64,000 bases of DNA from Blastocatellia bacterium UBA7656 (GTDB lineage: Bacteria; Acidobacteriota; Blastocatellia; UBA7656), in NCBI GenBank assembly GCA_002483445.1, contig DLHY01000148.1, forward strand, positions 1-64,000, in the 5' to 3' direction. Shown in pieces: positions 17,625-26,500 of the stretch. The translations under genes and the position numbers were made by a program. The stretch's first letter is position 1; every line of letters starts with the position of its first letter. A model generated the notes under the pieces. It did not search any database and was not told the origin of the DNA. It saw only the letters and a list, made by a program, of their open reading frames with translations.

Positions 17625-19946
17625 TCACACGCGGCGTAAATAAAACGCCTCCGGGCCGGCTCGGAGGCAATAGACTCCGCTTTCATAAGGGACTTCATAC
17701 ACTCGCCCTCTGGTTTGCGACCAGTAGAGGCGGTCGGCGATGACGACAAAGGAAAAGCCGGAAACCTGGCATCCTGTGCGGAAGAAGATGCACTCAGGCC
17801 GGCCTTTGCGCATCAGCAGGTATCCTCCGGATAGATGGCCCAGGCTCTCGAAGACGATCCTTTCGCGGAACCTCCCTTCGGGAGTGTCCAGCAAATGCGA
17901 TTCCGAAGAGCCGCAGGAAGGGCATCGCCAATCTGAAGTCTCGAACTTGCGCCACATTTCGAATTCTTCGGCCGTCAATCTGATAGTCTCAGGTGGATTG
18001 AAGGAAGGCAGCGCGCTTAGGGTGGGATGCTCGACGAAAGAGAAGCTCCCAGGGCCATTGTCGTGCCTGACTTGCCCGCTGATCCTGACCCAATGAGGGT
18101 GCTGGTTGGCCAGACGAATCCTCGCTTCGCTCCTGAGATCATCGACCTTGAATCGAAGAACGAAGCTTTCCCCGTCCATATTCAACGCTCCCTGTGCAGG
18201 CTCCCACTCTACCGGCAACTCATCTCCAAGATCGATCTGAATCTCGCTGATCGTTCCCCTTTCCCTCTGAAAGTAGCGGTCGAGCGCGGTCTGACTGAGG
18301 CTCCCGTTCTGATCGAAGAGCGCGACTTCCTGATCCTCGTCTTCAGACTCGGCAGCCATAAACAGTCGAAGATGTTTCAACGAGGAAAGATTCGGCTCCT
18401 TCAAATCATCCAGGTCTGGCGCGTCAAGGTCGGAGAGGATGTAAACGCGTTTCAAGCGGTCGTGAAACTCTCTGAGGGAAGATTCATACACGGGGCGAAA
18501 AAACGGGCCGCGATGTTCGAGCCTGTGCTGGTGTCTGATTTGCTGGATGAACGCTTCAATCTCCGAAGCCAGCTTTCCGTGCTGGACAGGGTAGAATTTC
18601 TGATGGCTGAGGAACCCGCACACGAGGTCTTGCGTTTTCGGATCGATGCGCCGATCAATTTCAAACAGCGCGGAGGTCATCCGGCAAACCCCTGTCGAGG
18701 GGGCGACGATCCAATGCTCGCTCATCTGCTCGCTGCCGTCGAGTATGACCTCGACCAGTTCGTGTCCGCCGTTTGATTCGTTTGCATCCTGCAATCCTGA
18801 CAACTCAAGACTCAGCCTTATATCGAGACGGTCGCGCCAGGCCGTGGAGAGAGCATAGACGCCGCCTTCCTGCCGTCTGGGGGTCGCCCAGGCTCCGCGC
18901 CTCTCGGCCATTTTCTCGTAAACATAAGGATCGATGCCGGGGATGATGAGCTTTCTCAGGGTGCTTCTCTGGACAGGAGAGAGCAATCTGAACAAAGCCG
19001 CCCGCGCCTGATCCAGACCCCGGAAGTCATCCGATGAGAAGACGGCGGCAAGGAGTTCTTCAGCGGTGTTGACGTAATGGAGGTTTCCTGAAGCGATGCG
19101 CTGTTCCAGATGGCGCGGCAAACGGTTCTCGTTCGGCAGGACGAACCTTAGATCGGGACCGAACTCTTCGAGAGCGCAGGCGACCTTCTCCGGCGCGTCG
19201 TCAACCTGATGCACGAACCCATCGACATCGACTTCGCCTGTGAGGAATGTCCCGCATCGAGGCGCGACTACGTTGTGGAACTGCTCGCCAAGCAGAGTCT
19301 GAAAGTGAACAAGGGCGAAGGTTGCCAGCGCGGCGGCCCCGATGGATTTGCCCTCGGTAATCTGGCAACCAAACTGCAACCGATAGGTATAATGAGTCAG
19401 AGTGTCATACAACTCGAAAGGGGAGATCTGAACATAATAAATAGTCTTCATCAGAGCGGAAATGATCTTGCCGAAATAATCCTTCGTGGCGAACAACAGA
19501 TTGCGGTCGCGGGTCAGGTCTTCGATGTGGAGCTTTTCGGTGACGAGCATCCGCGGCACTGCCTGAAGATAGACCATACCAGCGATGCGTGATTGACTGC
19601 TTTGAGCCATCACCGGGGCTATGAAATAGCCGTGTTCCGTCCACGCCGAGTCGTGGCTTTCAACAAAGCGATAGACCGCGTCGAGGAACGTTTTGAGGCT
19701 GTCGCGACGCGCGCCTGCTTTCTCGCTTATTGACGCGATGCGCTGACGCAGCTTCTCGGATGAAGGACACGCCGGGACAGGCATCGGAAATCCGCCCGCG
19801 ATCGAACGGTAAACAGGGTCTTCACGGATACTCTTCAACGCCTTTCCCAACTCGCGCTCGCTTCCCTTGAGCGCGGACTCAAGATCGGCGAAGAGCAGGT
19901 CAAGGTGAGTGTTGACCTTTCCGAAACTGACTGTATCAATCGCCAT
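17625..19946 (-). CDS. Lon-like (S16) domain protein with C-terminal zinc ribbon
   Basis: In this 773-aa protein, residues about 190-290 follow the Lon protease fold: EGKSIGAAALATFAL (Ser201 at the catalytic position), then FLTGEVDVDGFVHQVDDAPEK, then FVLPNENRLPRHLE. In Lon the corresponding loop is GGLKEK with the catalytic Lys. Here that Lys position is Pro, and the remaining Lys is two residues later. The domain may therefore be inactive, or may use a shifted Lys. A zinc ribbon (CPSCGSSESH) lies near residue 675. The N-terminal ~180 residues are helical and the rest is unassigned. It is encoded directly upstream of the GTPase. A role as a processing or binding module of the complex is inference. 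Confidence 0.5.
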   Translation of the reverse strand: MAIDTVSFGKVNTHLDLLFADLESALKGSERELGKALKSIREDPVYRSIAGGFPMPVPACPSSEKLRQRIASISEKAGARRDSLKTFLDAVYRFVESHDSAWTEHGYFIAPVMAQSSQSRIAGMVYLQAVPRMLVTEKLHIEDLTRDRNLLFATKDYFGKIISALMKTIYYVQISPFELYDTLTHYTYRLQFGCQITEGKSIGAAALATFALVHFQTLLGEQFHNVVAPRCGTFLTGEVDVDGFVHQVDDAPEKVACALEEFGPDLRFVLPNENRLPRHLEQRIASGNLHYVNTAEELLAAVFSSDDFRGLDQARAALFRLLSPVQRSTLRKLIIPGIDPYVYEKMAERRGAWATPRRQEGGVYALSTAWRDRLDIRLSLELSGLQDANESNGGHELVEVILDGSEQMSEHWIVAPSTGVCRMTSALFEIDRRIDPKTQDLVCGFLSHQKFYPVQHGKLASEIEAFIQQIRHQHRLEHRGPFFRPVYESSLREFHDRLKRVYILSDLDAPDLDDLKEPNLSSLKHLRLFMAAESEDEDQEVALFDQNGSLSQTALDRYFQRERGTISEIQIDLGDELPVEWEPAQGALNMDGESFVLRFKVDDLRSEARIRLANQHPHWVRISGQVRHDNGPGSFSFVEHPTLSALPSFNPPETIRLTAEEFEMWRKFETSDWRCPSCGSSESHLLDTPEGRFRERIVFESLGHLSGGYLLMRKGRPECIFFRTGCQVSGFSFVVIADRLYWSQTRGRVYEVPYESGVYCLRAGPEAFYLRRV

Positions 19947-19960
19947 GGCAACCCCCGCCG

Positions 19961-20467
19961 CTATTTTTCGTGAAGACGAATCGTTTTTGAGTCCGGGTCG
20001 AATGTCATCTCCATTTTTTTCAGATCATCGATGGAGATGAAAATGCCTCCGTACCTGCCCAGTAGCTGGCCTTCGAAGCCTGCTCGCTCGATGACGAAAG
20101 TGAAGCCTTCATGGAAGATGGGTTCAACCAGGTTTTCCTGGGCGTGAATCTGAATAATGCTGAGAGTATCGGTCTCCGTCTCAAGCATCACTTCTGTTTT
20201 CCCTTCCCCGATGGCCTTTTGAACCTCGCGATAAATCGAACTCTCTGCTGTTGAGGCGGCTATGCAATAAGCGGATTCGGATCGAGCATCCTCAAGACCG
20301 TATTTGATAATCTCGCTTTCAAGCGCGTCGCCGAGCATACGCCCAGCCATCTCCATACAGGCCAGAAAAGCGCGTTCCTGATCGGTCAAAGGCTCGCCGC
20401 GAAGGTCTCTGATCTGAAGCTCGACAAAACGATCAACCCATTCTTTTTGAAATTGCTTGTTTTCCAT
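19961..20467 (-). CDS. hypothetical protein, 168 aa
   Basis: I do not recognise this small acidic protein. Residues 1-95 are helical (QKEWVDRFVELQIRDLRG, then a segment around LACMEMAGRMLGDALE). The remainder looks beta-rich (TLSIIQIH, then FTFVIERAGFEG and GGIFISIDDLKKM), ending in a strand-like DSKTIRLHEK. There is no membrane segment or cysteine cluster. The ATG has AGGAGA six bases upstream. It lies 14 bases before the Lon-like gene and 63 bases after the sigma-like gene, in the same transcription unit. It is probably a small partner of the complex. Confidence 0.55.
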   Translation of the reverse strand: MENKQFQKEWVDRFVELQIRDLRGEPLTDQERAFLACMEMAGRMLGDALESEIIKYGLEDARSESAYCIAASTAESSIYREVQKAIGEGKTEVMLETETDTLSIIQIHAQENLVEPIFHEGFTFVIERAGFEGQLLGRYGGIFISIDDLKKMEMTFDPDSKTIRLHEK

Positions 20468-20530
20468 AACGGTCTCCTGCCGAACACAAGAACTTTTTGC
20501 GCCTGATCTCCTGCCTGATCATGTTCCCAA

Positions 20531-21214
20531 TCATGTTTTGAGGAATCCTCCAATCTTCTTAAGCGCCGATTGTTTTATTCGAGTGATTTGGTAAGGCTTA
20601 AGGCTGGGATCGAAACCCTGATCGCGGGCCTTCGGGTTGCGAATGCGGAAGAGCACGAAAGCGCGCTCCTGTTCGTTGAGTCTGGCCCTGAAAGCCAGCA
20701 GGTCGAAGAACTTTTCAACCTCGAAAGGGTCTTCCTGCTCAAGCCGTTCGGCGTCGAGATGGTTGAGCAATCCGAGGTCGAGCAGAAATCGGCGCAGGTT
20801 CCTGTCCTCGAAGAAGGGCAGAAGCCTCCTTATAGCTTCGTCTTCCAAAGAGGTCTGACCCGCTACCCTGCTCCTCTGCCTGTGGTAGTTGCGGCATTTG
20901 AATTTGAGATAAGTGATAAATATGGCAAGAATCGCCGACCGGAGCTTCAACACGTTTTCGGGCGTGGGCTGCCAGTCGGTCAAAAGCGTCGCGACCTCGC
21001 CTTGAGGCGCGAGTTTATAGACATCCAGATACGCCTCATTGATTATGTCTTCAACGTCATCCTGCGCGACTCCGAGTCGGAAGGCGAGATTGCCGAGAAA
21101 AGTCGCTTCTTCTTTAAGGATGCTGCCGAGCAAGGGGCCGACTGTCGGGTGATATCCTAGCCTCATAACGTCAGGCTCCGTTTCTTTTTCGTTTGACTGG
21201 TTAGCTGCGCACAT
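20531..21214 (-). CDS. divergent sigma-70/ECF-like protein
   Basis: The 227-aa protein contains QDDVEDIINEAYLDVYKLA at about 48-66, the spacing and chemistry of the sigma-70 region 2 signature in ECF factors. Its C-terminal LNEQERAFVLFRIR and YQITRIKQSALKKIG segment resembles region 4. The region between includes FITYLKFKCRNYHRQRSR, like the end of region 2. It is more divergent than standard ECF sigma factors, so it could be a true sigma factor for the operon or a repurposed adaptor. I prefer the ATG at 21214, which overlaps the end of the AAA+ gene by 14 bases and has GGGAGG upstream. An ATG at 21166 is possible. No anti-sigma gene is adjacent. Confidence 0.55.
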   Translation of the reverse strand: MCAANQSNEKETEPDVMRLGYHPTVGPLLGSILKEEATFLGNLAFRLGVAQDDVEDIINEAYLDVYKLAPQGEVATLLTDWQPTPENVLKLRSAILAIFITYLKFKCRNYHRQRSRVAGQTSLEDEAIRRLLPFFEDRNLRRFLLDLGLLNHLDAERLEQEDPFEVEKFFDLLAFRARLNEQERAFVLFRIRNPKARDQGFDPSLKPYQITRIKQSALKKIGGFLKT

Positions 21215-23021
21215 CGAGTTGTTGCCTCCCGCCCTTGGCGACCACATCGACCGAGAGTCTTGCTGGCCCGGAAGAAGACGTCATCTCAAAATTCAGCAAG
21301 CGTTTTGCAAGCAGCGGCAGAAGTATATCGTCGAGCGTGTTGATGACAGCGCGGCCACCAAATTCGCGAATTCCCTGGCCGTGTTCCTGTACAATGAACT
21401 TAGTGACAGCCGGAAGAGATATATCGAGCCGCAATCCCAGGTGCTGGTATTCTTCATTGAACCGCTTCTGCAGGCCCGTCAGGTAAAAGCCGACCGTTGC
21501 GCTCAACACATCGTCCTTATCGAGAAAGTTAAAGGGGACAATATTGTTGCCGATGCGGTTGAGGAGTTCGGGGCGGCTGATTTCGTAGCGAAAGAAGTTC
21601 TGAACCGATCTCACGAAATGCTGATGCACACGCGCGGGGTCGCCCGATTGCTGGGCTTCCTGCAACTGGATGATTTCGCTTGCGCGCGTTCCCAGGTTTG
21701 AGGTGAAGATGATCATCGCTTCCGAAAAAAAGACTGTCTGGCCCCGGCTGTCGGTCAATCGCCCGTCCGATAGTATTTGAAGGAAGAGATCGAATATTCT
21801 TGGGTGGGCCTTTTCTATCTCGTCAAAGAGTACCACCGAGAAGGGCTTTTCGATCATGGCATTCGTCAGTATGCCTCCCATCTCGTAGCCAACGTAGCCG
21901 GGTGGCGAACCGATCAGTTTCGAAACCGTGTAGTCCTGCTGGTATTCGCTCATATCAATCCGGTGGAATGCCTCTTCCGACCCGAAGACGAAGCGGGCTA
22001 TCTTTTTGCTGAGCATGGTTTTTCCCGTGCCTGATGGGCCGCACAAAAAGAGAGTGCCGCGCGGAGCATTAGATGGTCCGCTCTGCAACAGAGCAGAGAC
22101 ATTGGTTCTGGCTTTCCAAAGCATCGAGATAGTTTTAGTTATGGCCTGATCCTGCCCCTTTATGCCCTCTTCCGTGATGAAAATTTCCCTTGCGTTATCG
22201 AGCTTTTCAAGCGTGATCTGCTGGTAATAGTTTCTGGTCTCGCCAAATTTGTAGAGCGAGATGATTCGCTCCCAGTCCATGAGCGATAACGCATCGAGTT
22301 TAAGCTGTCGTCGCTCGGCTTCTTCCTCGGCCAGATGGACGAGCTTTTTCATGGAACTGATGGCGAAACCGTCCGTGACTTTGGCCAACTCCAGGGAGAG
22401 TTTCTCCGGGTCGCGCGAGGGTTTTGACCCCAGAGCTTTTTCCCAGAAGGTCGTCCTCTCTTCAAACTCAGGCAGGGGGATTTTGCCAAAGGCCACGCGA
22501 TGAGAGTTTCGGGAGAGTTCGATTGGAACCTGCGTGTCGGTCAGGTAGCAGAGCAGAAGTTTATTGCCCGGCGCTATATTCTCAATCATGCGCTGAAAAG
22601 CTATGAGGCGAAGGCTTTCTTCCTGAGAGTAAGAATTCTTGTACGGCAGGAGGTTGTGCATATACTTGAGCATCCAGACCGATTTCTGGGATGCCCTTTC
22701 CATATCGGCCAAAACCCTTGCCAGTGTGGGTTCGACGGCAGGATTGAAACCGAGGGCGCCAAAACCCTCGACTTCGCTCTCAACGAAGGTTCCGGCCTGA
22801 CTTATCGAAAGATCGTGTACCTTCGAGAAGGGGTCGTAGCGGCGAATTGTGCCAACGCCGGGGAAGAGCAGGCGGGTGATTAGCTCGTCAAACCTTTCCT
22901 CGTAGTAATAGGGCGGATCGCTCAGTATGTACAAGTCCCTTATGTTGCCGTGAAGGATTATGACATCATGCGTCCGGGCGATGTGGAGAAGGTTTTTTTG
23001 CCAGACGAAAAGTCCTGCCAT
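21201..23021 (-). CDS. ClpB/ClpA-like AAA+ ATPase with degenerate N-terminal AAA domain
   Basis: In this 606-aa protein, residues 270-600 form a complete Clp/Hsp100 D2-type AAA+ domain: Walker A GPSGTGKT at 328-335, pore loop GYVG at 375-378, Walker B VVLFDEIEKAH at 396-406, sensor-1 TSNLG at 440-444, Arg-finger region SRPELLNRI at about 483-491 and sensor-2 GIREFGGRAV at about 550. Residues 1-240 keep the outline of an AAA domain (VIILHGNIRDLY, LLLCYLTDTQVPIE) but lack a GKT P-loop. The ClpB N-domain and M-domain are missing. It should be a threading or remodelling ATPase for a partner in the operon. It is the first gene, with GAGGTGATC before its ATG. Confidence 0.85.
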   Translation of the reverse strand: MAGLFVWQKNLLHIARTHDVIILHGNIRDLYILSDPPYYYEERFDELITRLLFPGVGTIRRYDPFSKVHDLSISQAGTFVESEVEGFGALGFNPAVEPTLARVLADMERASQKSVWMLKYMHNLLPYKNSYSQEESLRLIAFQRMIENIAPGNKLLLCYLTDTQVPIELSRNSHRVAFGKIPLPEFEERTTFWEKALGSKPSRDPEKLSLELAKVTDGFAISSMKKLVHLAEEEAERRQLKLDALSLMDWERIISLYKFGETRNYYQQITLEKLDNAREIFITEEGIKGQDQAITKTISMLWKARTNVSALLQSGPSNAPRGTLFLCGPSGTGKTMLSKKIARFVFGSEEAFHRIDMSEYQQDYTVSKLIGSPPGYVGYEMGGILTNAMIEKPFSVVLFDEIEKAHPRIFDLFLQILSDGRLTDSRGQTVFFSEAMIIFTSNLGTRASEIIQLQEAQQSGDPARVHQHFVRSVQNFFRYEISRPELLNRIGNNIVPFNFLDKDDVLSATVGFYLTGLQKRFNEEYQHLGLRLDISLPAVTKFIVQEHGQGIREFGGRAVINTLDDILLPLLAKRLLNFEMTSSSGPARLSVDVVAKGGRQQLDVRS

Positions 23022-23063
23022 CGATGATCACCTCTGCCGGAACACCTTCCTGAGGAATAAAGA

Positions 23064-23160
23064 CCGTCCTAGATGCTTTTTGCAGGACGGAGGAAGTTTC
23101 TTTAGGCTCGCCTCCCTGAGTCTGTCAATTGCGCCAAACCTCAAGCCTTAACCGAGGTTT
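23064..23160. promoter_or_regulatory. two inverted repeats in the divergent control region
   Basis: CCGTCCT (23064-23070) pairs with AGGACGG (23084-23090) around a T-rich loop. Further out, AACCTC (23137-23142) pairs with GAGGTT (about 23154-23159) around an 11-base loop. Both lie in the transcribed leader or operator region between the minus-strand operon and the divergent kinase gene. They are candidate operator or leader hairpins. No known regulator motif is recognised. Confidence 0.3.
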
Positions 23161-23211
23161 CTTCAACAGGATTGCGAAAAGAGCAGTAAGGTAAGGGTCT
23201 GATGCGAGAAA

Positions 23212-23240
23212 AAATTACTACATAAAGACTCGTATATCAA
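23212..23240 (-). promoter_or_regulatory. candidate sigma-70 promoter of the 13-gene operon
   Basis: On the minus strand, TTGATA (23235-23240) and TAATTT (23212-23217) are separated by 17 bases. This would start transcription near 23205 and leave a leader of about 180 bases before the AAA+ gene. The -10 match is imperfect. The rest of 23022-23596 shows no gene. Confidence 0.35.
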
Positions 23241-23528
23241 GAACTGATCCATACCCAAGTCCGGGCGCTCTCCTGAAATCGCTCATTTTTTTATGGCAAT
23301 CTTCCGGAGTATTACCAGCCGACAAACTCGCTGGCTTAGAATGTCCATGCCGCTAGATTCATAGTCTCATCGTGCCTTTCGATGAAGAGAGTAGAGCAAT
23401 CGCTCGGCAGAAAGGTTGCGGCAAACTACAAGAGCGGAATCGCGGAGGGAAGCGGAATTAAAGGAAGTTGTGAATCAAAGCCAGATGGCAACAGCAGGAG
23501 GGCTGTTTGATGTGTTGTGACATTACTG

Positions 23529-23557
23529 TTGTGCGCCGGGTTTCGTGCGGCTACAAT
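23529..23557 (+). promoter_or_regulatory. candidate sigma-70 promoter of the double kinase gene
   Basis: TTGTGC (23529-23534) and TACAAT (23552-23557) are separated by exactly 17 bases. The predicted start near 23564 lies downstream of the longer ORF start at 23507, which supports ATG 23597 with its GGAGG as the real initiation codon. Confidence 0.5.
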
Positions 23558-23596
23558 TATGCGTCAAGTCTGCGCCCCCACCTGGAGGCAAAAGCA

Positions 23597-26500
23597 ATGT
23601 TCGGCAAACCCGGCCAGACTATCGATCAATATGTCCTGCTTATGCTCATCCGTCAGGATGGTATCTCGGAGCTATGGCTCGCTCGCGAAGGTTTTCCCGG
23701 CGGACGCGAAGTGTTAATCAAACTTTTTCCGACAGACTATCCCGGAAGTCCGTATTTCAAGCGCGAAAGCGCCGCCATCAGCCGCTTCGATCCGCGATTC
23801 GTCTTCTCTCCCAAGGCCAGCGGGTATGCGGTCGGTTGCGATTACTTCGCGCTCGATCTCGTCGCCTGGCGCACGCTGCGGGAAATGATCAAGGAATCCA
23901 AAAACGGCACGAGCCTTGACGCGGCTATGCCTGTGCTGGTCGGTCTGTTCGACGCCCTTGAACACATTCACTCCCGACAGGTGGTTCATCGCGACCTCAA
24001 GCCCGATAACATTTACATGATGGAAGACGGGCAGGTGAAGATAGTCGATTTCGCCTCGGCCAAACTGCTCTCGCTCACCGAGCCGGTGGCGATGCAGTTC
24101 GGCAACGGAGAAAACGCTCTGGCAGGCGCTCCAGTCTATTTCGCTCCTGAGCAGTTCGAGGGCGAATCCCTCGAAGACGAGCGAACCGATCTCTATCACA
24201 TAGGCGTCGTGATGTTCGAAATGTTCACGACCCGCGCTCCGTTCAATTCTGACAGCGCGAGTGAAATGATAAGCGCGCACATCAGCGCGCCGCCTCCTTC
24301 GCTGACCGAGGCGCGGCCCGACCTCCCGGCATCGATGAATCAGTTTTATCGGCGACTGATGGCTAAGAGAAAAGATGACCGTTTCCAGACGGCGGCTGAA
24401 GCGCGCTCGTGGCTGCTTCGCGCCGCCGCAGGCGAAGCGGTGCCGGGCGTGATCGAAGAAGTTGAAGCGCCTGCCGTGGTTGAAGAGATACCTGCGCAGG
24501 CTGAAGCTTTGCCTGAAGTCCTCTTTTGCTCGCGATGCGGGACGAAGATGGAAGATGAAGAAATGACGCAGGAGGTTTGTCGAGTCTGCGACGCGGAGAT
24601 GATGGCCGAATTACAGATGGTCGTCTGCCGTGTATGTGGAGCGCGTATGCCTTCCGATGCCCAGTTCTGCGAACACTGCGGGTTTGAAAAAACAGTTCCC
24701 AACCTCGAAAGCGCAGAGCCGGAAATCGTCGCCGAAGCAGAGCCGGTCGTCGAATCGCCGCAAACAGCAGCGCGCCCCGTGGTCGAAGAGCCAGCGCAGG
24801 CGGAATCTCTCGCTGATGACTGGGCTGGTCTTACGACTGAAGCGGTGTTCGGAAAAAATTCGTTCATCGGCGGTTCTGCTTCAACCGCAAACGCGGAAGC
24901 GGATAGTTCCACTCCTCTCACCTCGTCGGCAGGCGCAAGTCCGGCCCGCGCGCCTCAATCATCAGAAGAGTCTCAGGCCGCAGCCTTCGAGTCGGGCGCG
25001 ATAATCGATGATCGCTACAGGGTTGAAGAGCGAATCGGGCAGGGAGGATTTGCGAATATCTACCTCGTCACCGACACCGCAAGCTACCTTAATGAAGAGT
25101 TGGTGCTGAAAGTTCCGCTCGGCGATCATGCCACGGATGATCTTGCTCGAAAGCTACGTCGGCAGTTAAAGGTCTGGAAGCTGCTCTCAGACACCGAGTC
25201 TGAAACGGTCGTGCGACTGTTGAAAGTCGAGCGCATATCTTCAAACGGCGCGTCGGCTGTGGGGATATTCATGGAACACATGTCGGGCGGCAGCCTTGCG
25301 CGTATGGTGGCTGGTAGATGGAACGGCTATCCTCGCACGCAGGAACAACTCGCCCGATTGATGCGTCTGTTTTTGCAGGTGTGCAGATCGATTCAGGTGC
25401 TCCACTCACGAGGCTATCTCCATCGCGATATAAAGCCGGGGAATTTTCTGCTCGACTCGACGGGAACTCTTTGCAAGATGAGCGACTTCGAACTGGTCGC
25501 CCGCGCCGATGCCTTCGCGCGCTCTCCGGGCGAAATCACCGGCACGCCTGCGTATATGGCCGGGGAGTGCTTCGACGGGCGATACTCGATTTCGACAGAC
25601 ATATTCGCCCTCGGCGCGACGCTCTATCATCTGCTTTGCGGGGCGTTGCCATTCCCCGTGGAATCGAACAGACCTGTGACCCAAGAGAGGCCCGTCGATC
25701 CTTCATCGCGAAACCCCATCGTTCCGCCTGATCTCAGTCAGGTGGTGATGCGATGCCTCGACGTGGAGAGCCGCAACCGGCCTGCCAGCATAGACGACAT
25801 CATCGGCGATGTTGAGCGTCTCGGTCTGACCGAAGAAGGTAACTGCGCCGCGCCGCTCAACCTTGCGCGGCTGATGCTGGCGCACCTGAGCGAAGAAGAC
25901 ATAGACTATCTCACGCAGTCGCTTGAGACAGGCGGCTTCCGCTCATCCCGCGAGCAGAAGGAAGACCGCCGCGCCGATCTCGTAGAAGAGTATTGCTACA
26001 CCGCGCCTCCCGATGAAGTGCTTGCGCAGAACTGCACCATCCGACAGCTTGCGGCGATGGCGAAATCGCTGGGGATAAACTCGGCTGATGCGGCCAGTCG
26101 CGATGATCTGGTCAATGCCATACTCGAAGCCGCAGGCTTTCTCACTGGCCCGCGCCAGGTGCCGGGACTTGAGGCCACGCTCGGTCATCTTCAGGGGCAG
26201 CTTCTTGAGCTTGCCAATGCTTCGAGCGGCGATGAATGCCTCGGCATAGTGCATTCGAGCCTTGCAGCGGTCGAGCGCGCGATCACGCTGCTCGTGCGGT
26301 TTTACGGAAGTATGCTCTACGGGGCAGGACTTGAAAGTTTCCTCTCGCGTTTGGCGGAGGGCAAGTCGAGCGAGCGACTGGCGCTCGATGAAAAGATTCG
26401 CGCGCTCAAAGCTCTTTGTCTCTCTCAGCCCGATGTTCCGATTCCCAATCGTGTGAAGGAGACGTTTGAATGGCCCATCATCACGGCTGATATCTTCAAC

